From contig NZ_CP093366.1 in NCBI RefSeq assembly GCF_023380265.1, forward strand, positions 186,001 through 250,000: DNA of 64,000 bases, read 5' to 3'. How positions within the stretch are numbered: the stretch's first letter is position 1; every line of letters begins with the position of its first letter. The stretch is from Bombilactobacillus folatiphilus. Its GTDB lineage: Bacteria; Bacillota; Bacilli; Lactobacillales; Lactobacillaceae. Below, one piece after another: positions 24,383 through 32,435 of the stretch. Below the pieces are notes generated by a model, which was given only the letters and a program-made list of their open reading frames with translations, searched no databases and had not been told where the DNA came from. Made by a program: the position numbers and the translations under genes.

Positions 24383-24521
24383 GAGGATATTGGCTAATCT
24401 TTTCTTCAGAATGTGCGTTTACAGTTTTTACACCATAAGCACCACTTCCTTTCGGGAATAGCCACCATCTTAGCTTTTACTTCACCAGTTTCTAATTTAA
24501 CATAATTTCGAAGATATTTTC

Positions 24522-24553
24522 AAACCACTCCAGTAAATTTGGGAGTGGTTTTT
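24522..24553 (+). terminator. Orphan terminator-like hairpin
   Basis: AAACCACTCC pairs with GGAGTGGTTT around a 10-base loop, followed by TTT. No plus-strand gene ends nearby. It separates cassette 3 from the surface-protein region. The remaining sequence up to 24808 is AT-rich without recognised features except TAGGAGC at 24791–24797, the ribosome site of the next gene. Confidence 0.6.
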
Positions 24554-24808
24554 GGTTGCTGTGAAAAAAAATTCAAAATAAATTTATAGTACAATTTTTA
24601 AAAATAAAAATTGAGTAATTAGTTTAAAAAGTAATTATCAGAATCATTCATCAAGAAAAATTCCATAAAATTATCGTTTATGCTGAAAATAATCACCACA
24701 ATTCAATTATCTTTTCGTGATGTCATTTGCAAACGGCTCGCCAATCAACTAAACTGAAATTAATTTCACAAGCGTTAATACCAACAAAAATAGGAGCAGT
24801 ATATTAAA

Positions 24809-26773
24809 ATGTTGCATTTTTTATTAGCTAGAACTAATAGGAACCATAAGAAAATCCTAGGGGGGGGGGGGTCACTCCTACTAATTTTAGTTAGTTTGTT
24901 CTTTTTAGTTTCGATACATAATATACAAGCCAAAGTTTCCACGAAAACCGCGCCACCAGAAATTACACCCAATCTAATTGATGATGGTTTTAATTCGCCG
25001 GAATATACGCAAGAAGAACAAACGGTTTCTATTCCTGATGGGTACTCTCAAACAATTGCTAATCTACAACTGGCAAATAATCTCGTTTGTGATTGGGTAT
25101 CGGCGTGGTTGGGAATGGATCATCACTCCGATAATCTGGCGTCTACGGATCCAACCTGGTTTGATGGCGAAATCCATTATTACTATAGTTCTTTAGACTT
25201 ACATGATGCCAGTGCTGGAATTAGTGCAACCTATAATTTGTTCTCAGCGATTGATGATCAGAATGTTGATGAATATGAATCCTTGACTAATATTGCATAT
25301 TTTGATAGTAACACGGGGGCATGGTCAGATCTGAACGGCAATGTGCCAAGAAAAAAATTTTATATGGTGAAAGATCAAACTGGCCACATTAAAGCTTTGA
25401 AATGGTTACATTATTCGGTGAAATCTCGCATTAATAAGGGTAATATCCCGAGTAATGCCCTTTTAATGGAAGAACTCATCACTCCGTCGAAAACTGCGTC
25501 CACGGGTGTTAATTATCAATTGCTTGTTAAAAATGTTTCGAATTCAACTTATACTTATGGTGTAGATTGTACAGAGGATATACACTATGACAGCATTAGC
25601 AGTGAAGCAAAAGCGTTAGGTGATAATCAAGGCTTTACCTCGCTAATGGGAACCAATAATCAGTTATCAGATTTGACTGTGCGAACCAAGGTGGATGACG
25701 GTCCGAATCGTTATTTTGCAGGTCATAGTGCTCCCACTTCCGCAGATTTTCCGTATCCCTTGCCCATGTTATTTCAGGGCACTAATTTTAGTAATTACGT
25801 TGGTCAAGAAGCGGGGAATTATCCAGCGGGCACGGCGTTAGATGCGGGTCGGCCAATGTCAAACTTTTACTTATTGTGGCCCTTGCAAAAGATTGCGCCG
25901 CAAGAAACACAGCGGCACAATGTGGAGTTCGAATTGGAAGTGGCAGGCAAAGCTAAGCCGGTATTGACGCAAAGTTACAGCAATCCACGATTGGCGCGTT
26001 TGAATTATCAAGGAGACAAGTTAAATTTACAGGTCAAATTAGTCAATAACGGTGATGGACAAGGCAAGTTATATCCATTTACTTTTAATGTGAATTTACC
26101 TAAGGGATTGACGGTGACGAAAGAGGATCTCAAGCAGATTACTTACTCTCTGGGATCCAAAGCTGGCAGTTTAACGGGCAGCTATAATGCTACCACAAGA
26201 CAATTGAAAATTTCCGGTTCTGGTGGCAATTTGGTGACTTCAGCTGATCAATATGTGATTAATCTGCCGGTGACGATCTCTGATGATGCGCCAATCGGTG
26301 ATACGGTGGTTAAAACTAGTTTTTCTGGTCAAAATCGAGATACTGCTGGTCGGCAAAACGTGACGGCTAATGCTACTGATTTAAAAATTCCCATCACATC
26401 TTCGTATGCGGCTAAATTAATATCTGGCGTCAAGAATGTCAAAAATTCCAGCGATTATGCCAGTTCGGCAACATATGTGCCAAGTGACACTTTGGCTTAC
26501 CATGTGCAATATCAGTTAAATGGTGATAATGAATATGCTTTGAAATCGCCGGTAATGTTTAATAATAGTAATGCAGGGTTAGATTTTAGTGATAGTGCGC
26601 CAAGTGTAACGGTAAACGGTGATAATTCAGTGGCATCGGCGGCAATAGATCATACCACGGGCAAGATTACGGTCACGAAAGCCAATGGCAATTTTAGTCC
26701 CGGTGATTTGATTGATTTGACGTATAATGCCAAGGCTAAAGCAGATCCCGTAGCCGGTGAATCAGGGTGCTAA
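24809..26773 (+). CDS. Large secreted WxL-like surface protein, N-terminal part (frameshifted gene)
   Basis: A 654-codon frame. Residues ~12–42 are a signal peptide whose hydrophobic core (SLLLILVSLFFLVS) is preceded by four Gly encoded by a run of 12 G. The body is a beta-rich exported protein with no family I can name firmly; the later part (NARLNYQGDKLNLQVKLVNNGDGQGKLYPFTFNVNLP-like, then VPSDTLAYHVQYQLNG) looks like repeated Ig-like/DUF11-type modules of gram-positive adhesins. The frame ends abruptly at AKADPVAGESGC, while homologous-looking sequence continues in another frame at 26757. A one-base insertion near 26750–26757 would explain it. Confidence 0.7.
   Translation: MLHFLLARTNRNHKKILGGGGSLLLILVSLFFLVSIHNIQAKVSTKTAPPEITPNLIDDGFNSPEYTQEEQTVSIPDGYSQTIANLQLANNLVCDWVSAWLGMDHHSDNLASTDPTWFDGEIHYYYSSLDLHDASAGISATYNLFSAIDDQNVDEYESLTNIAYFDSNTGAWSDLNGNVPRKKFYMVKDQTGHIKALKWLHYSVKSRINKGNIPSNALLMEELITPSKTASTGVNYQLLVKNVSNSTYTYGVDCTEDIHYDSISSEAKALGDNQGFTSLMGTNNQLSDLTVRTKVDDGPNRYFAGHSAPTSADFPYPLPMLFQGTNFSNYVGQEAGNYPAGTALDAGRPMSNFYLLWPLQKIAPQETQRHNVEFELEVAGKAKPVLTQSYSNPRLARLNYQGDKLNLQVKLVNNGDGQGKLYPFTFNVNLPKGLTVTKEDLKQITYSLGSKAGSLTGSYNATTRQLKISGSGGNLVTSADQYVINLPVTISDDAPIGDTVVKTSFSGQNRDTAGRQNVTANATDLKIPITSSYAAKLISGVKNVKNSSDYASSATYVPSDTLAYHVQYQLNGDNEYALKSPVMFNNSNAGLDFSDSAPSVTVNGDNSVASAAIDHTTGKITVTKANGNFSPGDLIDLTYNAKAKADPVAGESGC
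24860..24871 (+). repeat. Poly-G tract (12 G) in the signal-peptide codons
   Basis: Twelve consecutive G encode Gly-Gly-Gly-Gly at residues ~18–21. In an otherwise AT-rich region such a tract is prone to slipped-strand replication; gain or loss of one G would shift the frame before the signal peptide ends. In the sequence given the frame is open (on). Confidence 0.9.
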
Positions 26774-27302
26774 ACATGAAAGTACGATTACCGCACCGTA
26801 TAACACGGTGAGTGTCAGTGGGACACGGAGCGATGACAAGGCGATTCCAGCTGATTCCAGTTCGACGTCATTGCAACGTAAGGATTTGGATTACTTTGTG
26901 CGTGTGCCTGAGGTGATTGATTTTGGGCACAATCCACGCATGTTTGATAGTCCGTTTTACAATACGACGAGTGGTCGATTGAAGTTTAGTCATTATTCGG
27001 CGTCTAGCAGTAAGCAGTATTATCTGCAAGTTAAGTATAATCAGGATTTGCGTACGAGCGCAGGGGCTCGTTTGCTGCCCGATTCGGGGAATTCCTTGAT
27101 TGAATATCGACCCAATGATGTTGGTTTATATCAATCAATTGACGGTACTTCCAGCAATTTAACGACGGACGGTCTCACCACTCAAGGGATTAGTGATTTG
27201 ACAAGCTATGTTTCAGATAAGCATTTTCGCTTGAATTCTAACGATAAACCGCTGGGTAATTATAGTGGCACGATGACATGGACATATAGCAATTCGTTAT
27301 AA
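26757..27302 (+). pseudogene. C-terminal WxL-like domain of the preceding surface protein, out of frame
   Basis: This 181-codon frame has no ribosome site and begins inside the previous frame. It reads NQGAKHESTITAPYNTVSVSG, then LQRKDLDYFVRVPEVIDFGHNP and ends YSGTMTWTYSNSL. A FVRVP...IDFG strand and a terminal TWT(L/Y) are typical of WxL cell-wall-binding domains, although the first W-x-L position reads YYL here. Joining it to the upstream frame by removing one base (for example a G in GCCGG near 26752) restores one protein of about 830 residues. Confidence 0.7.
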
Positions 27303-27316
27303 GAGATAAATATGCA

Positions 27317-27353
27317 GGATTAGCTGATAGATTCAAGCAGCTAATCCTTTTTT
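27317..27353 (+). terminator. Terminator of the surface-protein gene
   Basis: GGATTAGCTG pairs with CAGCTAATCC around an 11-base loop and is followed by six T. Confidence 0.9.
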
Positions 27354-27382
27354 GATGGAAATTTTATTTTTTTCTAAGCGTA

Positions 27383-27411
27383 TTGTAAATGTTTTGATAA
27401 CGGTTTAAGAT
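27383..27411 (+). promoter_or_regulatory. Promoter with overlapping cre-like site for the peptidase–glycosylasparaginase–EIIC operon
   Basis: TTGTAA (27383–27388), 17-base spacer and TAAGAT (27406–27411) form a weak promoter. TGATAACGGTTTAA (27395–27408) within it matches the cre consensus except for one base near the 3' end. This suggests catabolite repression by CcpA of the following genes. Confidence 0.55.
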
Positions 27412-27500
27412 GTGTCTTAAATAAAAGTGATAAATGGATTAGACCAATTTTGTTTTGATTTAATTTTTATCATCACTTAATTTTATTAAAGGAAGTAGCA

Positions 27501-28811
27501 ATGTTTGCCAAAGACCAAATTCGACAGAGAATTCACGCACAACAAACAACTTTTTTAACTGATTTACGTCAGTTAATCCGAATTTCCAGTGTCAAATCAC
27601 AACCACAAACGCATGCGCCTTTTGGTATCGGTCCGCGCCAAATTTTGGATAAAATTGTGACATTAGCGCATCAATACGGTTTTACTGCGCAAGTTGTCAA
27701 TGATGCGGTGGCTTATGTACAGTGGGGTGCGGATCCGCGGAATTATCAAGCAATTGTAGGGCATTTGGATGTTGTGGCAGCAGGTGATCATTGGACTAGT
27801 GCACCATTTGAATTGACCCAGGTTCAGCAAATGCTATATGGGCGTGGGGTTTTGGATAATAAGGGTCCTAGTTTTGCCTGTTTATACGGGATGAAAATTT
27901 TAAAAGAGTTGGGCGTCCAGCCTAAACGGACAATTCGCTTGCTTTTTGGTTCGAACGAAGAAAGCGGCAGTCATGATATTGCTCGTTATCTAGCGCAAGA
28001 AGCCGCGCCAAGCTTTGGTTTTACGCCAGATTGCAAATTTCCAGTTGTTTATGGTGAACGGGGAATTGTAAATTATCAAATTACGACGGATTTTGCAGGC
28101 GCAGACTTGCAGCCACTGTCCACCATTAGCGGCAATCAAGCCAGTGATCATGTGCCTGATGAGCTTCAGGTGCAAGTCAATGGGCAGTTATTAACTATTC
28201 ATGGGCAAAGGTCACCGAGTAATGCGCCGGAATTAGGTCAAAATGCCATTACTTATTTAGCCAAGCGGATCAATGATCAACAATTGGTGACGGGAGCTTT
28301 AGCAGACTATTTTCAGTGGCTGGAGCGGTCTTTTCATGAAAAACATTTTGGTCAAGGGCTGGGGTTGACATTAGAAGATGCAGCTAGTGGCAAATTAATT
28401 CAAACGCCGTATAGTTTGCAAAAACAATCGCAGAATTTGATTTTAAAAGTCGCGATGCGTTATCCAGTTTCTTACACGGAACAACAAGTGACAGCTGGCC
28501 TCAAAAAAGTTGTTCCACCGAATAGTCAAGTGCAAGTCATTCGTAGTTTGCCCAGTGTCTTGCATGACCCAACAGATCCACGCGTCAGTCAACTATCACA
28601 GATTTATCAACAAGTTACGGGATTAGATGCGACGCCAGTCACCACCACAGGTGCGACCTATGCGCGGGTGATGCCGAATATTGTCGCCTTTGGACCGTCT
28701 TTTCCAGGACAAAAAGGGATTGCGCATAGGCAAGATGAATGGATGAAGTTGTCTGATTTATTAACAATGATGGAAATTTATACCCAAGCAATTTATACAA
28801 TGACACGTTGA
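27501..28811 (+). CDS. M20-family metallopeptidase, PepV-like dipeptidase
   Basis: A 436-residue dizinc peptidase. Metal ligands are visible in order: His in IVGHLDVV, bridging Asp in GVLDNKGP, Glu-Glu in SNEESGS (catalytic base then ligand), Asp in FTPDCKFPV and His in GIAHRQDEW. The lid domain lies between the last two. The GVLDNKGPSFACLYGMKIL stretch is PepV-like. It is cytoplasmic and would trim short peptides. It heads an operon with a glycosylasparaginase, so glycopeptide fragments are a reasonable substrate source. Confidence 0.88.
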   Translation: MFAKDQIRQRIHAQQTTFLTDLRQLIRISSVKSQPQTHAPFGIGPRQILDKIVTLAHQYGFTAQVVNDAVAYVQWGADPRNYQAIVGHLDVVAAGDHWTSAPFELTQVQQMLYGRGVLDNKGPSFACLYGMKILKELGVQPKRTIRLLFGSNEESGSHDIARYLAQEAAPSFGFTPDCKFPVVYGERGIVNYQITTDFAGADLQPLSTISGNQASDHVPDELQVQVNGQLLTIHGQRSPSNAPELGQNAITYLAKRINDQQLVTGALADYFQWLERSFHEKHFGQGLGLTLEDAASGKLIQTPYSLQKQSQNLILKVAMRYPVSYTEQQVTAGLKKVVPPNSQVQVIRSLPSVLHDPTDPRVSQLSQIYQQVTGLDATPVTTTGATYARVMPNIVAFGPSFPGQKGIAHRQDEWMKLSDLLTMMEIYTQAIYTMTR

Positions 28812-28826
28812 TGAGAGGAAAAATTG

Positions 28827-29783
28827 ATGAATAAATGGGGAACGATCGCCACATGGCGGATGTCTTACGAAGGTTTAGTGGCTGCCAGCCAACTATTAAC
28901 TGAGCAAAATTCAGCAGCGGACGCGGTAGAAACCTTGATTCAAAAAGTAGAAAGTTATCAATATTACAAATCGGTCGGGTATGGCGGCTTGCCTAATGAA
29001 GCTGGTGTGGTCCAAATGGATGCGGCATTTATGGACGGCGATACTTTTGCACAAGGAGCAGTTGCAGGGATTGAAGATGTTCAACATCCAATTAGTGTTG
29101 CTCGTGCTTTGAGCCGGAATCATTATAATAGCTTTTTAGTTGGGACGGGCGCAACCCAATATGCTAAGCTTCACGGTTTTACAACAACCAATATGTTAAC
29201 TGCTCGTGCGAAAAAAATTTGGGAAAACAGACGTGCACAGTTGCGTCGGCAGTCTTTGAATCCTTATGACGGTCATGATACGGTGGGGGCGATTGCTTTG
29301 GATCAGCAAAATTCATTGGCAGTGGGTACGTCAACTTCGGGATTATTTATGAAAAAACCTGGACGTGTAGGGGATTCACCATTGTCCGGCTCAGGTTTTT
29401 ATGCGGATAGTCAAGTGGGCGCTGCGGCAGCGACGGGTTTGGGTGAAGACATTATGAAGGGCTGTTTGTCTTATGAAATTGTGCGGCTCATGGCAGCTGG
29501 TTGTTCGCCACAACAGGCTTGTGATCAAGCTGTTTATCCGTTTATTCAAAAGTTGCAACAACGCTATGGTCAAGCAGGTGAATTTTCACTAATTGCGATG
29601 AATACAAAGGGTCAATGGGGCGTGGCAACCAATGTCGAATTCACCTTCAGCGTGGCCACGAGCCAAAGTCATCCTCAAATTTTGATTGCTTATCCAGCTG
29701 AGCAGCAATCAACCAAAATTCAACCAGTGACCCCAGAATGGTTAGCGGCTTATGAAAAGAGAATCAAAAAGCCGCTTGATTAA
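28827..29783 (+). CDS. Glycosylasparaginase (N4-(beta-N-acetylglucosaminyl)-L-asparaginase), Ntn hydrolase
   Basis: About 318 residues. The precursor is expected to cut itself before Thr in NPYDGHDTVGAIALD, which becomes the N-terminal nucleophile, exactly as in aspartylglucosaminidase (HDTIGM). SVGYGGLPNEAGVVQMDAAFMDG and GTSTSGLFMKKPGRVGDSPLSGSGFYADSQVGAAAATGLGE are the other signatures. It splits GlcNAc-Asn into sugar amine and aspartate. ATG at 28827 follows GAGAGG; the TTG just before it is less likely. No signal peptide is seen, so it acts on imported substrate. Confidence 0.93.
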   Translation: MNKWGTIATWRMSYEGLVAASQLLTEQNSAADAVETLIQKVESYQYYKSVGYGGLPNEAGVVQMDAAFMDGDTFAQGAVAGIEDVQHPISVARALSRNHYNSFLVGTGATQYAKLHGFTTTNMLTARAKKIWENRRAQLRRQSLNPYDGHDTVGAIALDQQNSLAVGTSTSGLFMKKPGRVGDSPLSGSGFYADSQVGAAAATGLGEDIMKGCLSYEIVRLMAAGCSPQQACDQAVYPFIQKLQQRYGQAGEFSLIAMNTKGQWGVATNVEFTFSVATSQSHPQILIAYPAEQQSTKIQPVTPEWLAAYEKRIKKPLD

Positions 29784-29800
29784 AATGTGAGGAGTAAGCA

Positions 29801-30328
29801 ATGATTAAAGCGATTATTATTTTGGATCAGATTCAAGCCGGTTTAGGTGGCAAAGAGCAAGCTGACACACCTTATGGTGGTAAGAGATTGGCAATGGGTG
29901 CTGGGGAAGCTGTCGACCAGGAGTTGAAACGAACTGACGGTCAATTATTAGGAACCTTCTATTGTGGAACAGCTTATTATCAGAAACATCAAGCCGAAGT
30001 TCAAAAAAAATTTACGAAAATGGCTGAAAAAATGACCGCCAATCTGGTTATTCTGGGGCCAGCGTACGATTATTCGGATTTTTCACAAATGGCTTGTGAA
30101 TTAAGTATGGCTTTTCAACAGAAAACACAGATTCCTACGATTGTGGCGCTGGCTGCTGAAAATAATGCACAGTTAATTGCACAATATCGTCAAGATTTAT
30201 GTCTAGTCAAAATGCCTAAAAAAGGTGGTGGCGGCTTAAACCAAACGATTAAGAATTTGGTAGCCGGTGGCAACAAGTTGGTGAAACAAGAAGAGATGAC
30301 GACATTTAAGGCAGATTATTGTTATTAA
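29801..30328 (+). CDS. GrdB-like protein (glycine/sarcosine/betaine reductase component B family), truncated form
   Basis: A 175-residue protein resembling the N-terminal part of GrdB: GGKEQADTPYGGKRLAMGAGEAVDQEL, GTFYCGTAYY, ANLVILGPAYDYSDFSQMACELS. Full GrdB is more than twice as long and carries selenocysteine in its second half; that half is absent and no TGA codon interrupts this gene. It therefore cannot be a complete reductase subunit. It sits between the glycosylasparaginase and an EIIC with tight spacing and GAGGAG ribosome site, so it belongs to the same pathway. Its activity is unknown. Confidence 0.65.
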   Translation: MIKAIIILDQIQAGLGGKEQADTPYGGKRLAMGAGEAVDQELKRTDGQLLGTFYCGTAYYQKHQAEVQKKFTKMAEKMTANLVILGPAYDYSDFSQMACELSMAFQQKTQIPTIVALAAENNAQLIAQYRQDLCLVKMPKKGGGGLNQTIKNLVAGGNKLVKQEEMTTFKADYCY

Positions 30329-30350
30329 CACTGATACAGGAGGTCAGACA

Positions 30351-31667
30351 ATGCAAAAACAGATGGAAAAAATGTTGATGCCGATTGCCGTGAAATTGGG
30401 CAATAATGTGGTTTTAAGATCCTTACGTGATGGATTTTTAATTATTATGCCGTTAATTATTGTCACGTCGATTTTCCTATTAATTGGCAACTTTCCAATT
30501 CCGGGATGGAGTGCATTTTGGACGCATATTTTGGGTGCCAAATGGAATGATTGGTTTGCAGCGGTCTCTAATTCAGTGTTTAGTTTTACAGGTATCTTGT
30601 CTTGCATGGGTATTGCGTATGCTTATGGCAAAAATCGTGGTTTACAAGCGATTCATTCTAGTGTGATTGCGATTATTTCATTTTTAATTCTGACACCTAC
30701 GACGGTGAAAGTGGGAAAAAGCACGGTTAGTGCTGTGCAAACGATATACTTAGGCCCTAATGGCGTTTTCTTAGGTATTTTCATTGCTTTATTGAGTGTG
30801 GAAATTTATCGTTTCGCGGTCAAACGTGATTGGCGCATTAAAATGCCTGAGGGCGTGCCGCCGGCTGTGGGACAAGCATTTGATGCATTGATTCCAAGCG
30901 CATTAGTGATTTTTGCCTTTTTCTTAGTGCGCATTCTGTTTAGCCTGACCAATTTTGACACGGCATATAATTTTATTTATACCCTCTTACAGCAACCGCT
31001 CAAAGGGGTCGGCAACTCCATGCCATCAGTTTTGTTATATAATTTTTTAGCCAGTTTACTATGGTGTTTTGGCATCAACGGACCCACGATTACGAACTCG
31101 GTGTGGCAACCTATCTTCTTTGTCTTGACCCAAGATAATTTGACTGCTTTTAAAAATCATGCGGCGTTGCCCCACATTTTTACGCAACCATTTATTGATA
31201 TTTTTACAACTTATGGTGGCGGCGGGAGCACTTTATCCTTATTGATTATTATGTTATTCGTTTGTCGCTCCAAACGAATTAAAGAACTAGCCAAATTAGC
31301 GATTGTGCCGGGAATTTTTGGCATCAATGAACCAATTATTTTTGGTTTACCAGTTGTCTTAAATCCTATTATTGCGTTGCCATTTATTATTGTGCCTACC
31401 CTCAACACTTTGCTTTCAGGACTCGTTTTTATGGCGGGGTGGGTGCCACGAACCAATGGTGTGATGCTGCCTTGGACGACGCCGCCTATTATTTCTGGTT
31501 GGTTAGCGACTGGGAGTTGGACCGGTTCGGTGTTACAAATTGTCGAAATTATGCTGGGGGTGGCCATTTATTATCCGTTTATTAAGATGCTTGATAAGCA
31601 ATATTTGACAGAAGAACGGCAGACGCAAGCTCAAGATAACGTGGAGATTGATTTTGGTGAAGTTTAA
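30351..31667 (+). CDS. PTS cellobiose-family EIIC component
   Basis: A 438-residue EIIC of the lactose/cellobiose class. The N-terminus MQKQMEKMLMPIAVKLGNN, the first membrane helices (GFLIIMPLIIVTSIF), LLWCFGINGPTITNSVWQP, GGGGSTLSLLI and GIFGINEPIIFGLPVVLNP are conserved in the family. It lacks accompanying EIIA and EIIB genes. It ends an operon of peptidase, glycosylasparaginase and GrdB-like genes, so the substrate may be a GlcNAc-Asn conjugate or the sugar released from it; that is inference. AGGAGG precedes its ATG. Confidence 0.9.
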   Translation: MQKQMEKMLMPIAVKLGNNVVLRSLRDGFLIIMPLIIVTSIFLLIGNFPIPGWSAFWTHILGAKWNDWFAAVSNSVFSFTGILSCMGIAYAYGKNRGLQAIHSSVIAIISFLILTPTTVKVGKSTVSAVQTIYLGPNGVFLGIFIALLSVEIYRFAVKRDWRIKMPEGVPPAVGQAFDALIPSALVIFAFFLVRILFSLTNFDTAYNFIYTLLQQPLKGVGNSMPSVLLYNFLASLLWCFGINGPTITNSVWQPIFFVLTQDNLTAFKNHAALPHIFTQPFIDIFTTYGGGGSTLSLLIIMLFVCRSKRIKELAKLAIVPGIFGINEPIIFGLPVVLNPIIALPFIIVPTLNTLLSGLVFMAGWVPRTNGVMLPWTTPPIISGWLATGSWTGSVLQIVEIMLGVAIYYPFIKMLDKQYLTEERQTQAQDNVEIDFGEV

Positions 31668-31710
31668 TGTTGAAGTCAGAAGTGGTGATATATCTTTTTA
31701 TGTATGAAAA

Positions 31711-31745
31711 GAGCGATTATTAAAAATAAATTCGCTCATTTTTTT
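31711..31745 (+). terminator. Bidirectional terminator between EIIC and the SGNH-like gene
   Basis: GAGCGA pairs with TCGCTC; A-rich inner loop and seven T on the plus side. It lies between convergent genes, so it probably serves both. Confidence 0.75.
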
Positions 31746-32302
31746 AACAATTGTGTCAGTAACGGCTTGATTAAACTCATCAATAAGTCCCAACCTAATT
31801 CGTTTAAATTACGGCCATCAGCCTGTAAATAAGCTTTGGCAGCGTAATGACTGTGTTGCATTTTTTTTAAAAGATTAATAAAGGGCACGTTCAGTTGCTG
31901 GGCCACATATTCAGCAGCCAGAGTTAATTGTAATTGCCTCGGCCAGTTGTGATTAGGCTGTTTTTGAGCGTCCGTATAGGGTGGCGATAACAAAATTACT
32001 TTATATGGGCCAATCAATTGCATCAACTTGTGCAAATTACTTGTGAAAATCCCCGGCTTGATTTCATCATGCACTGAAACGTCATTGACACCAAAACCCA
32101 GCACCACGGCAGCGGGATTGAGTTTGACAACATCACGATTCACATGTGTAAGCGCGTCACTAGTTTTGTGGCCCGGAATGGAACGATTAATGACTTGCGT
32201 TTGGGGAAACGCAGTGGCGACGCGTTTCGTTATGGCATCGGTGACTTGATTATTGGCCACTCCGCCGAGCGTATCGTCACCAAATAAAACAATTCGTTGC
32301 AT
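31736..32302 (-). CDS. SGNH/GDSL-hydrolase-fold protein lacking the catalytic Ser and His
   Basis: A 188-residue protein with the flavodoxin-like SGNH arrangement. Block I reads VLFGDDTLGG where GDS is expected, so Asp replaces the nucleophilic Ser. Block II Gly is seen in SIPGHKTSD and block III is intact as GFGVNDVS. Block V reads ADGRNLNELGWDLL where D-x-x-H is expected, so His has become Asn. Esterase activity by the usual mechanism seems impossible. ATG at 32302 has GAGG 9 bases upstream. A cre-like site lies before it. It may be a binding protein or use another chemistry. Confidence 0.75.
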   Translation of the reverse strand: MQRIVLFGDDTLGGVANNQVTDAITKRVATAFPQTQVINRSIPGHKTSDALTHVNRDVVKLNPAAVVLGFGVNDVSVHDEIKPGIFTSNLHKLMQLIGPYKVILLSPPYTDAQKQPNHNWPRQLQLTLAAEYVAQQLNVPFINLLKKMQHSHYAAKAYLQADGRNLNELGWDLLMSLIKPLLTQLLKK

Positions 32303-32325
32303 AAAAATTAACCTCAAGACTTAAT

Positions 32326-32339
32326 TGATAACGCTTATA
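32326..32339 (-). promoter_or_regulatory. cre-like site between the SGNH-like gene and coaA
   Basis: TGATAACGCTTATA matches the CcpA consensus apart from the penultimate base. It lies 24 bases upstream of the SGNH-like start and just before the coaA promoter, so either gene could be controlled. Confidence 0.45.
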
Positions 32340-32346
32340 ATTTTGT

Positions 32347-32400
32347 TATAATAAGCGACAGAACAAAGCAGCCTCAGATGAAACGGGCTGTTTTCTTATT
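32347..32400 (+). promoter_or_regulatory. coaA promoter and leader hairpin (possible attenuator)
   Basis: An extended -10 (TG-T-TATAAT, 32347–32352) is followed by a hairpin (AAAGCAGCC against GGCTGTTTT, 32365–32394) and a U-rich stretch. An RNA started here would meet a terminator-like structure after only ~35 bases. coaA starts 36 bases beyond. No known riboswitch consensus was recognised. Confidence 0.5.
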
Positions 32401-32435
32401 TACTAAATTAATCATATCATGAGTGAGGCAAATAA

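Noticed and set aside
24809..27302. Two separate genes for the surface protein
   Set aside because: The second frame has no ribosome site, begins inside the first and supplies the missing C-terminal wall-binding domain, so one frameshifted gene is more likely.
28827..29783. Plain L-asparaginase or isoaspartyl peptidase
   Set aside because: The GHDTVGA nucleophile context and the GRVGDSP...GAAAATG stretch fit glycosylasparaginase better; isoaspartyl peptidases have GT(V/I)GAV with a different surrounding sequence.
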